NCBI GenBank assembly: GCA_949318235.1
Contig: OX439131.1
Coordinates: 32,054,323 to 32,118,322 of the forward strand
Source: Ecdyonurus torrentis
Taxonomy: Eukaryota > Arthropoda > Insecta > Ephemeroptera > Heptageniidae
Length of the DNA stretch: 64,000 bases
Direction of reading: 5' to 3'
Under the pieces are notes generated by a model that was given only the letters and a program-made list of their open reading frames with translations, searched no databases and was not told where the DNA came from. Positions 52,293-64,000 of this stretch are shown here, in pieces (within the stretch, counting starts at the first letter, position 1; every line of letters begins with the position of its first letter). The position numbers were made by a program, and so were the translations under genes.

Positions 52293-52490
52293 TCTAGCTT
52301 GAGAAACAAGCATCTGTTCATCGAAAAAAACAAGACGCTTTTCATCATGGCAAAAAGAAAAGATGAGGAAAAAAAAAAAAAAAAAAAAACTTTTCATGTT
52401 TTATATAAATTTAAACTTAAAAACAAATATTTATTTACGTTTATATATAAAATAAAGAAAGGTTTTATTTTAATTTTTACTTTCATATAA
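52293..52490 (+). CDS. Weak candidate terminal exon with Lys run
   Basis: Acceptor TATTTTCTCATCTCTAG opens a phase-0 frame SSLRNKHLFIEKNKTLFIMA, then a Lys-rich run from an A-tract, and a stop near 52488. The phase would follow exon D, but the low-complexity second half and lack of a donor make this doubtful. Confidence 0.13.
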   Translation, partial: SSLRNKHLFIEKNKTLFIMAKRKDEEKKKKKKTFHVLYKFKLKNKYLFTFIYKIKKGFILIFTFI

Positions 52491-53219
52491 ACAGTATTTG
52501 CATTTTGAATTTATTATAATTTATTTATTTTAAGAAAAAGGAATTTCTTTATAAAACTTGAACGTTTAAGTTGAATAATTTTCATACCACATAAAGTCTT
52601 AATTTTTATTTAAAAAATGTTTTTCATTCATAAAAATATAAAATTATAAGGTTTTAAAAAGTGATTATAAATATAAATTCTATTTATGAAATTTTTCAAC
52701 ATCATCACTCATACAATTTCTATTTAAAAAAAAAAAAAAAAAAATTAAAAAAGAAAAGTAACAAATATGAATTAAAAACTTTTAACAATCAAGTATACAA
52801 TTTTTAAGTTTTTAAATTTTATTTCATTTTAATAAATCATGTATAAGTTTTAGAAATAAAAAACTTTTTATTAATTTTAATGCTGTAGCCACACATAATT
52901 TCTATAACAATTACATATAATTTATAAACTTGGTATTTGAAAATTGTAATACAATCGTATCATATTTTATTTTAAACAATAAAATAAGCATGAGTATAAA
53001 ATTGTTTCCACTTCATTTAAACGTGTAGTTTAAGGATGTTCTTGGCTATATTATAGACCATACTGATAAAGTAGTATACATAATGTAATACAAGGGTTAA
53101 CTCTAGAAACACTCACATATATATACATTAAATTGAAACTTATATAGAAATATTGATAATAAAGTTCATTTTTGTATAAAATAATATTGAAAAATATATC
53201 TAAATGTATTTTTACTTGA

Positions 53220-53585
53220 CATAATATAGATTTTTTTCCCAATGGTGAGATTTTTGTCTTAAGAAACAAGCGTGTGTCTCAACCCCTTGTCCGTATAGAG
53301 TATATAGTGACAGCTCTCCTGAGAAAACTATACCTCCTTTCTACAAAACCCTGTTTTTCTTTTTTTCTTACTACATTTAACCTGCTGTTGGCCTCCTTCC
53401 CTCTCTTCCTCTCCATTTCCACCGCAAGATACGTGTATCAATTTGTAGCACCACTGACTTTCGTAAACTCTTGTGACCAAATCGCTGTCTTACGTCAAAT
53501 CATTGAAAGTAACAAGACAAGAGAGGAAAGAGAAGAAGAAGAAGTAGTAGGAAAAAAATACAATAGGAATAAAGTAAAGATTTGA
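53220..53585 (+). CDS. Unrecognised open frame of about 122 codons
   Basis: A stop-free frame runs from the stop at 53217-53219 to TGA near 53583. It has no ATG near the start. The stretch 53270-53530 is GC-richer than its surroundings. It reads FPNGEIFVLRNKRVSQPLVR, then two hydrophobic segments (FSFFLTTFNLLLASFPLFLS; YVYQFVAPLTF) and an acidic Glu/Arg end from a GA-rich patch. The splice signals are weak. It may be part of a membrane-protein exon or a chance frame. Confidence 0.22.
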   Translation, partial: HNIDFFPNGEIFVLRNKRVSQPLVRIEYIVTALLRKLYLLSTKPCFSFFLTTFNLLLASFPLFLSISTARYVYQFVAPLTFVNSCDQIAVLRQIIESNKTREEREEEEVVGKKYNRNKVKI

Positions 53586-53941
53586 TTGAAAAAGTTCCTT
53601 ACAGTTTTTTTTAAAATTGCTTTACAATAAAATTATTTTATTTTAAACTTTTATATTTAATCAACTTTGCATTGAATTAGTAAATATAATGCAATAGATA
53701 TATTTTTTAATTGTGAACTCATATAGAAATATGAATTCAGTTGAGTATTAAAAGTAACTAATTAATTAATTATATTGACAATAGCAATGAAATTAATTAC
53801 AATTACTCAATTAAAAGCGGAGGCATTTTTAAATAAACTGATTAAATATAAAAATATTAGCATTGAATGGTATTTAAGGTTTTCATTATTACAAATAATA
53901 CTTTAGTAAAAAACTATCATTTTCATGAATTAAAAGAAGCA

Positions 53942-54303
53942 TTAAGGGAGTAGGTGACCGACTGATATCTCCCAAACTAGATGGTTGTGAATTACAATAT
54001 TAACACAAAGTAAAGATGAAATTCGTTTAGCTACGTCAAACATGTGAAAACACGATCAAATATTTAATTTTTCTACTTCAAAGATTACATGTAAATGTGT
54101 ATCTTCAAATTTTAGCGGCAAATTTTAGTCAAATTAAAACCTTTTTTAAAATTAAAAATATTATCAAAACTTTTTTCGGGACTCGATTTTATTTGAAAAT
54201 TATAGTGATTGTTTAGCTGGAATAATGTATACAAAGAATAATTTTGAAAATATAGTTCCTCTTTTAACGATTTCCGGTCCAAGTCGGTCACCTTCTACGT
54301 TAA
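53942..54303. mobile_element. TTAA-bounded non-autonomous element, family 4, copy 2 (362 bp)
   Basis: The termini TTAAGGGAGTAGGTGACCGA and CGGTCACCTTCTACGTTAA are inverted over about 24 bp with TTAA at each outer edge. The start of the interior (GATATCTCCCAAACTAG) resembles that of 28021-28360 (TATATCTCAAAAACTAG). Confidence 0.78.
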
Positions 54304-54777
54304 ACAAATATTGTCTACAGAAATACGTTGTCTTAGATATCACATAAGCGTCATTGTAGTAAAACGTAAAAAATAAATAAAAATACAATAGTTGAATGGA
54401 AAATATAAAGTAGTTTTTAATATTGAAACAAGATTGTAATCCATAATAGTAGTAACATCCACTACACATAGATTTGCAAAGCTTACATGCGTTAAACAAC
54501 TCAAATGTATAATTACTGTGATAATTTTTTTATTTCAGTAAAAAATATTTAAAAAAAGTATTATAAACGTATAGAAAAAATATTGATATTTGATGAAAAC
54601 CTATAACTGTAATATATTAGTATAAAAAAAAGAGAAGATAATAACGATTGATGTTGATGTTCTTTGAAATTAAATGATACACATACAACATTGTAACCGT
54701 TCACTTTTTGTTGTTGCAGCAAACTGAAATGCCATAGTGAGCCTTTGACGAAACAAAGCAATCAAAGTAAAGTGATT

Positions 54778-54939
<162 letters not shown>

Positions 54940-55231
54940 TTTACAACTAACTTCAATCACTTAATGAAATTTACGTACTCATCCACACTGTACTCAACTG
55001 TAATTAAGTGATATGTTTTTGACGCTTAACTGCAACTAAATACAAAGAATTTTATTTAGTGTATTTAAGTTCATTGTATTAGACTTGTATTGTGTTATTA
55101 TTGGTGATTAGAGTTACCATACTAAATCGTAAATAGAACAAAATGCTATTATTTGTATAATGATGTAATCGTTAATGAAACGTTCTTTTCTCTAAATATA
55201 TTTATATATTATACTGTATATTCAAGTGCAA

Positions 55232-55563
55232 AATGAGGAAGACTAAAAAAGGGAGAGGTAATTTTATATCATATTCTAACAGAGAACATTGTCCTAAATC
55301 GATTGATATGCAAATTTCTAATTTATGAGTTCACTAATTGTGTGCATTTGTAATTTTTTGAAATTTGAAAAATGACGTCATGAGCGCAACTAATGCATGT
55401 GAGTATAGGAAAAAGTTGACACCAGTGACGTCATTTTGCAACTTTCAAAAAATACTTAATGAACTAAAAATTTACAAATTTGCATATCAATCGATCCAAG
55501 ACAATGTCCTGTTTTAGAATAAGCCATAAAATTACCCTCTACATATTCTTGGCCTTCTTCATT
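55232..55563. mobile_element. Long-inverted-repeat element, family 8 (332 bp)
   Basis: The left arm, beginning AATGAGGAAGACT and running through GGTAATTTTAT and ATCGATTGATATGCAAATTT, is inverted in the right arm ending AGTCTT-like GGCCTTCTTCATT. The arms are at least 110 bp, with moderate divergence. TGACGTCA occurs twice near the centre (55373-55380, 55436-55443). There is no coding capacity and only one copy in the window. Confidence 0.85.
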
Positions 55564-55848
55564 AACCATTTAAAAATTTAAATATTATTTGATATTTCTG
55601 TATGTTTAATATTACAAAATATTTCACGTTGTTTTCATTGAGTTAGTCTCTTACCACTTCTTCTATTCCTTTTATACATTTCAAGTTTTGTATAAAATTA
55701 CATTACCTTGCATGTCGGTTAGTGTTACTTTCAAAATTAGGTGGGGGTGGGGGTAGATTTATCTTAAAGTTAGTATTTTATAAAGAGAAAGAATATAGCA
55801 GCTCTTTGTGTCCTTTCTCATTATCGTATCACGCAGGTAGACACGCAT

Positions 55849-55851
<3 letters not shown>

Positions 55852-55907
<56 letters not shown>
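55852..55907 (+). repeat. (GA)n microsatellite, about 56 bp
   Basis: Uninterrupted GA repeat. Confidence 0.96.
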
Positions 55908-55912
<5 letters not shown>

Positions 55913-58812
55913 TTTGTTGTGATGTTAAAATTGATATTTGTCAACGTGACGCACAAACGAGAAGACCTTGCTTAGCTAGTTGCCAAGCACTCTGCAAGCT
56001 TGCAAAATATATAACAAGAATTTTGTCTTGTCTCATACCCACCTTCGAAGTAAATTGATAACTTGTATACCGATTCCAAAAAATATATATTTGTTTTCTT
56101 ATTTAAGAAACAAAAAGTTTCAAATCAATGCAAAGGAAACAAGTTAAATTAAATAAAACTAGATGGATCTTTCAAAATTAGTAAAAACAATATAAATATA
56201 ATATTCTGATTATAAAAAAAAAGTTAAAAAAACAAACAATGAAAATCTTATTAAAACAATAATTGTGAAATGTTTCGTAAGTTAAATAAAAGTAATGCAC
56301 ATTTAAACGATATTTAAGATAAACATTACTTTTAACAACGTAAAATCTAATTTATAAAACAAAAAAACACGTGATATGATAAATGGTCGAGATTTGTTCT
56401 CTGTAATTTAAATTATTGATGTTCAGAGGCTGAGATTTCTTTTATTTACAAATAAACAGATTGAAATCGTGACTTGAAATAAATATATGTAGTATACACT
56501 TTTTGAAATTTCAACATTGCTATTTGGATATTATTTTCTTGAAGGTATAATATGTAACTGCCTAATCCTCTCTCTCTCTATTTCTTGTACTCTACATGAA
56601 TAATTCTATTTATGTACTGTACACCAGTTATGATAAATTTCATATTTCTTCTTTCCTAGAATATTTTTCTCATACAGATGAATATTATATATTATACACA
56701 CTCACACACACTCACTGTATACAGGCACTCTGATATAAAATTAAAACCCATTTCTTTACTTTGAGGCAAATGAGTCCAATTTTTTATCATAATATAATTA
56801 ATATGCATAGTACTGTATAAATACACGATGTTGATGATTTTTCTTAGCGCTGTATAAATATTACATGACGTTGTCATTCTTATTCCAAAATTTAATATAG
56901 GTGATAATTTGATACAATTACAGTTTTTTTCCTTCAACAACTATTTATTAATAATATTTTTAGAATCACAAGACAATGAAAAATTAAGATTTTTTTAAAT
57001 TTTATTGTTGAAAGAACGTTGTTTCCATTTTTTTTCTACCTGCCTTTTATTTTATTATTGCTATTATGTATTTTTTGGTATATTAAGTTTAATGTTAAAA
57101 TTTTAAATCACCTTTTCGTGTAGAAATATAAAACAGAGTATAGCTAAAAGTTTTGAGGTGTTTAAACAAAGAATATAAATTTTTAATCCAAAATTATTTT
57201 TAAACTCTGAAATGCGTGTCCATATATACTGTAGTTAATATTTTTTCTTTCTATCCAATATTAAATTACTATATCTTATATACTTTAAAAAAAAGTTGAT
57301 TCAAAAATGAAAAAAGAATTTCATTTTTAAATTGAGGAAATGTTGTGAAAAGAAATGAGACAAATGAATAAACTGAAAATTGCATTTTCTTCTTTTATGT
57401 TTTTAAATTAATATTTACGATTTCAAAACTTCCCATAACGAAAAAAAAAAAAAAAATACAAACATAGAAGTAGAACGTAAACATAAAAGGCTTTACAAAC
57501 TTGATGCGAATCAAATTTATAATAATGCTGTTAATATTTTGTTTGTTTTGATAAAATATTTTATAAATAGAAACGAATGCATTTTCTTTATCCGTTGAAG
57601 CATTAAAGTATTTAAATTGACGAAACACTGAAAATTTAGCATACATTTATTTCAAATAACTATTTTGATTTAACAATGATAATAAAATAATGTGTGAACT
57701 AATACTGTGTATTATTAATACTGGGTTGAGACTCGGTTGCTGGCAGATCCCAATTGTTGGCAGATGTGTTAATGAAAACTTAAATATGTATGTATATATT
57801 AAAGCAATAAAGCTAGAGACTTGAAACTAAAAAAATATGTATACCCAAGTTATATAGGGTTGGTATCAATGGGGACATAAAAAAAATCAACTCATTGTTT
57901 TTCAAAGTGCCAACATTTGGTTCTGGACTATATACAACAATAAATCAACATTATTATTTAATATTAACGGGTAATGTATTTAATCATGTATGTATTCAGT
58001 AATAGAATGTTAAAATATTTATTGGCTTATTGCCTTCTTTAACATCTTTTTGAGCATTTTCTTCTTAACTATTATATAATGTTTTATTCAGTAAATATTT
58101 ATTACTATTCATCACGAGGGAAAAAAAATCACAAAACATGGATTTTACATGTTATGATATATTTTTCCATGTAAATTAAATAAAAAAAAATAAATGCTGA
58201 TATATATCGTCAATAAAATATTTCTAATATTTAAATTGTAAAATACATTTTTAATATTCGGCTCTAGAGCAATAAATTTCTTTATAAGATTTTCAGTAAT
58301 CTTTTTCTCTCCTTAATGTTTACAATATTCACAAACCATTCCAATTACAATGTGAGCCATTATTGCTCTTCAGTACAACTAAATTAATATTTTAATTATT
58401 CACACAACAATTGTGTGTCAATAAACTGTAGCAAAAGGGGAGATCAGAAGTCAAAAACATGACGCATATAAACACAAGTAACATAAGTATAATAAACCTT
58501 ATATAAACGACGCATTTTACTTCATCACTGCAGTGTACTGTACTAACTAGATATTGTTTGTTTTAACTTTCAAACTTAATATTTGAAAATGTTTGTTTAT
58601 TTAATTTATTACTATCAAATAGAAAATTGTAAACATAAGGGTGAGAAATAAAATTAAATATTTGATATAAAAGTTATTTTAATTTTACTCTGGGGGATCA
58701 AAGTGGATATCTTATCAACATATTTGTTTGCTATTTTTCAATTTCAAATCCCAATTTTAATTATAATTTAAATTAGTTCTTTATTCAGCAACAGAGCAAC
58801 TCCACATACACT
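55908..58812. other. AT-rich non-coding stretch
   Basis: The only structure noticed is a weak inverted pair around 57743-57905 (CCAATTGTTGGCAGAT and AAAGTGCCAACATTTGG), possibly an old element. No gene is supported. Confidence 0.45.
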
Positions 58813-59070
58813 AAAGCTTGTTCTGTAAAGTATAGTAAATCTCATTTTTAGTGATTGGCTGACCAGCAAAATAAGACACATTCATTGGTTGATCTTGTTT
58901 TTTGAACCGATAAAAGTGAGTCGCATGTTTCGTATGGAACTAAATAACAATGATAAACCATACATATAAACGAAGTAAACAGGTAACGACGTCATGATCA
59001 GATGTTTATAACAAAGGAACAATTTCGAAGCTGGCTCAAGAGTTGTGTATAGTTTATAGAATGAACTTAA
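58813..59070 (-). mobile_element. Non-autonomous element, family 7, copy 2
   Basis: This is the reverse complement of 21790-22090, with shared GATCAACCAATGAATGTGTC and GATCATGACGTC blocks. It is shorter because internal AT-rich parts are missing. The CRE-like palindrome has one change (TGACGTCG on the minus strand). The minus-strand frame inside it is not a gene. Confidence 0.7.
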
Positions 59071-59936
59071 ATATACAAACACAAAAACAGCAGAGAGAAA
59101 AAACAAATAAAAAATAAAAAATCAACACAATAACATTCAATAAAGATTGAACAATTAAAATGATTTTAAAAAAATAACTCCTTGATCACCTTACTTTATT
59201 TGAATTAAATAAATAAATACACACTCAATTTTAAGCTTTGTTTCATCTGGTATAATTTTTATGTCTATTGAAGAATTTTGTGTGTAAAACTTTTACTTTG
59301 AAAAGTTGAAACTCACTGCAATTGAAAGATTGATTTCCTGCTTGGTTTATGGTCTACAACACCAACTTGAGTGAAGGAAAAAATTGAGAAAACTTACTGT
59401 TGCGGCAAAAACTTCTAAATATTGCTTTTTAGGCTTGCTTGCCTTTACATTAAATAACTTTCTTTCAAAAAAAAAAAAAAGTTAGAATGATAGAAAAATT
59501 ACTAATGCAAACGTAACTTAAAATTTATCAACATAAAAAATATAACACAGCTATTTTATTTTCAACAAGCAATAATTTAAGTTTAAAATAAATTTATCAT
59601 TCTTTCTATATAATATTATTGTAGTATTATATTTTATATTTTTTGACAATATTGTTAATAATAAATCTAACTAAAACCACATTTTGATATAATAATAAAG
59701 ATAAGAATTTGGCAAATTATGATTCATGATATTTGACTTAACTGCAATTCTAAAGAAATAATAAATATTCCTTAAATATATATACATATAATATTATTAT
59801 TATCGTGTATTAGAATTGAGAGGGAATATAATATTGAGAAAAGATAAAATAGGTTATGTATCACTAGGGAGCTAGAAAAACCAAAAACTACCATCTATAT
59901 AATATTGAGCTTTACTTTATATTACTACTCAGCATA

Positions 59937-59979
<43 letters not shown>

Positions 59980-61130
59980 ATATTATATTTCTATATCTAT
60001 AACTCTATTATTTTTTATTTTTAAATAATGCAGCCAACTTTTTATTATATATATAGTAGTATTATCTTATCTTCATAATATAGTTTCGTGTATTGATGAA
60101 AATATTAGCTATGTGCTCTTTTACTTTAATATTTCATAATTTATTAATACTAAAAATAGCTAAGTATTTATTTTAAAAGAAAGGAAAAGTTGAAAGTGAT
60201 ACTTACTTTAGTGGTTCAAATGAATGTGATGAAAAAAAAATAGTCAAATACAGTTTCTATGGGAAGAAGAAAAAAATCTATGTTGTGAGATCAAAATATA
60301 AGGTTTCTTTTTCATCTAATTTTGCAATCTCTCTTTTCTACGTAAAACTTTAGTAGTTTCACTGTACAGACATTCTACATTTTCATGTACTTATAAAATA
60401 GCTTCGGAAAAGAAGAAAAAAAAAAGTTTAAAATTATCTAAAGTAATGCTTGAAAAATTTGTCTTCTCCCTCTTACATTTTGATTAGATTACAAAACCTC
60501 TTTTAATTTTGCCACTTATTTAAATTAAATAATTAAATTAATCTTTAACTTATATACATTTTATATAAAAAAAAAGTTAAATGAAAAATATTTATCTTAC
60601 AATTTCTTAAAAAAATAAATTGCAACTTGTTTACTTTGCATAAAAGTTGACTTTCATAAAAATTGTCTTTATAGTGTACAATATACTGTACAGTGCATAA
60701 TAACATTATACACTGCGAAAAAATAGAATTCATATTTTAATTTGGTACTTGGATAGAATTCAAATTCATGACGATAGTAAAGCCATATTATAATACAAAT
60801 AACATAACTATGTGTTTATTTCATGGGTTGCGTCAATTCTTACGTAGGATTTCCTTACTCTTCTATTAGTCTTACATAAAATACCAACCATAATTATAAA
60901 ATAATTAATATAATTATGTTTGTACAACTATTCCTTTTACGTATAGTATTTTGTTTGAAGGCAGTATTTGCTTCAGTACTTGAATTTTAGTATTTGCTAT
61001 GTTATTGATAATTTTACATGAAATGTTTCAGTACACGATATAGAAGAATGCGTTCTAAGAATTCTCATTCAGTGTATGGTCGTACTATTCTTAAGTTTTC
61101 TATTTATGTATTTTTTTATATAAATTAACG
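59071..61130. other. AT-rich non-coding stretch
   Basis: It holds an A-run at 59940-59977 and short A-runs. Nothing else is supported. Confidence 0.5.
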
Positions 61131-61226
61131 TACAGCTCTGGCCAAAAGTTTAAGAACGTGGCAGCGGCGGCTGCTGCGTTTTTTCATATAAAAATTGCAT
61201 AAAAATCGTTCTCACAGAGCTGTACA
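61131..61226. mobile_element. Tc1-like terminal-repeat MITE, copy 2 (deleted)
   Basis: It begins TACAGCTCTGGCCAAAAGTT and ends CACAGAGCTGTA. The right terminus lacks the inner GGCCAAAAGTT part. TA dinucleotides bound both ends. The interior is GC-rich (GGCAGCGGCGGCTGCTGCG). Confidence 0.72.
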
Positions 61227-61454
61227 TGTATGCATTACATTGACTTAATCTTAAAAATAATAATACTAATAACATAGAAGATTATTACTTTATTACTGCA
61301 ATTGTAACTTTTAAGAACTCAAAAATAGATGACATCGATGTTTTAATGTTCACCACTCATACCACTTTGGAATATTATACTATTAATATCATGCATCCGC
61401 AAACTTCATTATAATGCTTATTGTGGTTCGTAGTATGGCAATTCATCATTATTA

Positions 61455-61575
61455 TGTTCTATGTACATACTTATTAATTTATTTTCAAGTTATTTTAACA
61501 AGACCAATGCATCTTGTAACTATGATTGTTACTGTAAACTGCCTGGGTCAATAAAGAATCTCATTCTCATTCTTA
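61455..61575 (+). mobile_element. Non-LTR retroelement 3' end (plus strand)
   Basis: A stretch ending TAAACTGCCTGGGTCAATAA, then AGAATCTCATTCTCATTCTT, has an AATAAA signal and a (TCTCAT)-type tandem tail, as seen at LINE 3' ends. The 61-codon frame crossing it is not a gene. Confidence 0.5.
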
Positions 61576-62084
61576 ACACGTGGAAAGAAGATGAAATAAG
61601 CTTGAAGACAAATCTGGAAAATTTTATTGCTAATGTAATACTCTAAAACTACTGTAATATAATATAGTGGTTAAAATAAAATGTTTATTTTTAACTTTAA
61701 AAAAAAGTCGTACAAGAAGAGGTACCCAAGTAAATCAATTATTTTAGAACTGAATTTTGTTTAGAAAGTATGTGTGGAAAATGAAGCATACGAACTGGCG
61801 ATGTTTAAAGAAAAAAACAGTTTTATGTTTAAGTGTGATAATAAATACAGTAATTTAAAAAATTCTACAAAAGAGTTAACGTGTAATTTCGAATATTTGA
61901 ATTATAAAACAATCTAAAATTAATTGTAGCAGAATAATTATTACTGATAACATTTAGAATAATATATTATGAAAAATTATTTTCTTAATCTTAAATTTTA
62001 GTTCATATTACAAAATAATTTATACACATGTATGGTGTTGACCTTTACCTCATCTTCATACATGGACCACAATGGAATGGATAA

Positions 62085-62170
62085 TATATAAAACTACGAA
62101 ATCATACGAGAAATAACGAAATAGAACGAAGTTGAAGCGCGCAGCCGGCGCCTCAAAATCTAACATTAGT
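62085..62170 (+). promoter_or_regulatory. Possible promoter of the 62.7-kb gene
   Basis: A TATATAAAA motif (62085-62093) is followed after about 40 bp by a GC-rich segment (AAGCGCGCAGCCGGCGCC), unlike the surrounding DNA. The distance to the candidate start codon is about 600 bp. It is inferred from composition and position only. Confidence 0.25.
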
Positions 62171-62697
62171 TGCGATCCTCGGTTCTTACTGACAACAGCA
62201 GATAGATATTGTTAAAACTTGTTAAAATATATTATTACGTGTGTCTATAACTTTTTTTTTTCTTTATCATCAAATAAATTTAAAAATCATGGATCAAGAT
62301 TCATATTAATATAAGACTTTAAATAGAAGAATATTGTGTAGTATTTCTATAATAGCTTACTTCTCTCTGTGTCTGGATATTAGTTAAATATAGTAAATGT
62401 GAATTTTAACAAATTTTTTAAAAAATTATCGTGTAATTAAAAATTTGTAACATATCTTATTGTATTTTTAGCTTATACTACAAATTTCTTAATATAATTC
62501 TTGTAATAAAAACAATTGGCAATTTCATAAATTATAAGTAAATTTAAATATATACATATAACATTAAATTTGTGTAAAAAAATGGTGAAATTGTAGAGAA
62601 AAAAATTTTAACTTTGATCATCGCTTGTGCTAAAATGTGGCTCGTGTATTTTATTGAATTTCTCTAAACGTGACTTAAACTTTATTATAAATTTAAA

Positions 62698-62836
62698 ATG
62701 TTACAAATTATTACAAAATTTTGTAACATGTTACATCAAGTTATTATGCCAAAAAGATTTTGTGTTTTACGAACGATTTTGCAAAGTATTGTGATTTTGG
62801 TTCTTATTTTCCAATCTACAATTGTCAGCGCTGAAG
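62698..62836 (+). CDS. Candidate first coding exon with signal peptide
   Basis: Three in-frame ATGs (62698, 62728, 62746) open the same frame. The third gives a classic secretory start: basic MPKRFCVLRT, hydrophobic core ILQSIVILVLIFQ, and a small-residue end STIVSA|E suited to signal peptidase. The exon ends GCTGAAG|GTATGT, a good donor at 62837, in phase 1. The next strong acceptor before the window edge (63976) continues the frame without a stop. The product is therefore probably a secreted or type I membrane protein. Its identity cannot be told from the part present. Which ATG is used is open; the third best fits a signal peptide. Confidence 0.5.
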
Positions 62837-63976
62837 GTATGTAACAAATATATATTTTTTTAATTTAACCCTGTATTGCGTTGTAAAATATTTTTTATCT
62901 ATTTTAGCCTTTTTATATTACAGTATGTAACATACTGTATGAGTAAAACAGATAATTTTACCACAAGTTATTTATGAAGGCGATACTACTGTTTAAATAT
63001 AACGTAAACCTGGGAGCATTAAAAGTTCTTAAGTTTCAAGAATTATTTAAATTGAAAACTTTCCTAAAAGAAATATTCACATGATATATAATATTAGTAA
63101 AGAAGTAACATTTTTTTTTAATAATAACGAAGAAAAAAATTTAAGTACATGAAATAAATATCCGATTTAGGTATATAATATTATATTCGTTCCTTTTTTT
63201 TTTTTTTTTTTTTTTTTTTTGTATTTATTATTATTGAAATAAATTATTTTTGTTACGTTAAAAGTTTTCTAAGAGTTTTATATCGTAAATTTTCTGCAAG
63301 TAGACTTAAAAAATATATACCACAAGAGAGTATTGTCAATTTATGGATAATCCTTTTAAATTTTCTTTACCACAAGTTTGCGAGTCAAGTTTACTTACTC
63401 TGTATTTTTATATACGTGACTTTTTACATTAGAGAATTCTTCTCAATCCTTTTGCTCTGTGTACATTAAACTCTTTTCATGAATTACAACTTCAATGCAC
63501 GTCATAATTTTTTTCCTGTACTTTTATTCACTGCTTACTTTATTAAATTAAACTAACAGTTTATTTATTTATTTTTTACTTTAAACAAATGCAATGGCTA
63601 AAAATATAACATTCATGTTTCTAATTTTTATGTTTTGCTTGCAAACTAGAGTTGTGACATTTCTGTCTAAGTTTTCATTTTGTATAATGCATTTTTTCCG
63701 TTTTGACTCTCTCTACAAAAATAAAAACTGTATCATAATATTAAGGTTACAAGGGATGGTTATGCATATTTAAATTTTTGCAGGACAATTTTGTTTTCTA
63801 AACTTAAAAAAGAAAAAAATATCATGCATAAAGTTATAAACTTTTTTTGTTTTTGTGCAATAGCCCCTTGCTGAGTCTGTTTATACAGCCCGAACTACAA
63901 AAGTGAACGAAAAGTTGCCTACTTTGCAGGCTGCAGGCTCTTCTTCTTTTTTTTTATCAGACATTTCTTATTGCAG
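62837..63976 (+). other. Putative first intron of the 62.7-kb gene
   Basis: AT-rich DNA of 1.14 kb runs from GTATGT to a pyrimidine tract and TTCTTATTGCAG. It contains a T-run (63195-63220). Alternative acceptors lie at about 63929, 63936 and 63960. Confidence 0.4.
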
Positions 63977-64000
63977 CAAAAACAACATCTTCATTTTGTG
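63977..64000 (+). CDS. Candidate second exon, cut by the window edge
   Basis: After the acceptor ATTTCTTATTGCAG, CA completes the Ala codon begun in the first exon and the frame continues KTTSSFC to the end of the window with no stop. Only 24 bases are visible, so support comes from the acceptor and the phase match alone. Confidence 0.35.

Noticed and set aside
57743..57905. Element with TGTTGGCA inverted ends
   Set aside because: Only about 12 bp of imperfect inverted match and no second copy.
58882..59106. 74-codon minus-strand ORF
   Set aside because: It lies inside the family 7 element and is not open in the other copy.
61461..61646. 61-codon plus-strand ORF
   Set aside because: It crosses a LINE-type 3' tail with AATAAA and a tandem TCTCAT tail.

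Overview
This is nuclear DNA of a eukaryote, most likely an invertebrate animal; an arthropod is my best guess, but the species cannot be read from the sequence. By eye it is roughly three quarters A+T. It is crowded with dinucleotide microsatellites: (GA/CT)n up to about 150 bp, (TA)n up to about 130 bp and one (CA)n of about 105 bp, plus long A/T runs. No long open frame, rRNA, operon or CRISPR array is present. Most long frames come from microsatellites or transposable elements.

Coding content is sparse and split into short exons. The best case is a plus-strand gene with three candidate exons, 11988-12169, 31260-31295 and 40950-41019. They have plausible splice sites, each has few open frames, and their phases join without a stop. 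A fourth candidate at 51068 also fits. The encoded stretch has two N-glycosylation sequons and looks extracellular, but I do not recognise the family. At the right edge, 62698-62836 looks like the first coding exon of another gene: a signal peptide, a GTATGT donor, and a phase-matched next exon starting at 63977. Weaker candidates lie on both strands, including minus-strand exons at 18336-18492 and 32818-32892, minus-strand first-exon-like blocks ending at 25525 and 31843, and a 56-codon cysteine-containing ORF at 8617.

The rest is intron or intergenic DNA filled with small non-autonomous elements. I find at least nine inverted-repeat families, five of them with two copies in this window: 4551/47234, 16434/39198, 21790/58813, 23140/26631, and the TTAA-bounded pair 28021/53942. 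There is also a Tc1-like terminal-repeat pair (43325/61131), two tRNA-derived SINE copies (42584, 42884) enclosed by a 90-bp inverted repeat, several retroelement 3' tails, and an almost perfect 95-bp-arm foldback at 28407-28607.

The most unusual pattern is that four otherwise unrelated inverted-repeat families each carry the palindrome TGACGTCA (the CRE/bZIP site). Region by region: 1-12 kb holds microsatellites, retro tails and the cysteine ORF; 12-33 kb holds exons A and B, minus-strand exon candidates and most foldbacks; 33-34 kb holds a pentanucleotide inverted array; 41-48 kb holds exon C and the SINE/inverted-repeat cluster; 51-62 kb holds exon D, two large inverted-repeat elements and AT-rich filler; 62-64 kb holds a promoter-like segment and the secreted-protein first exon.
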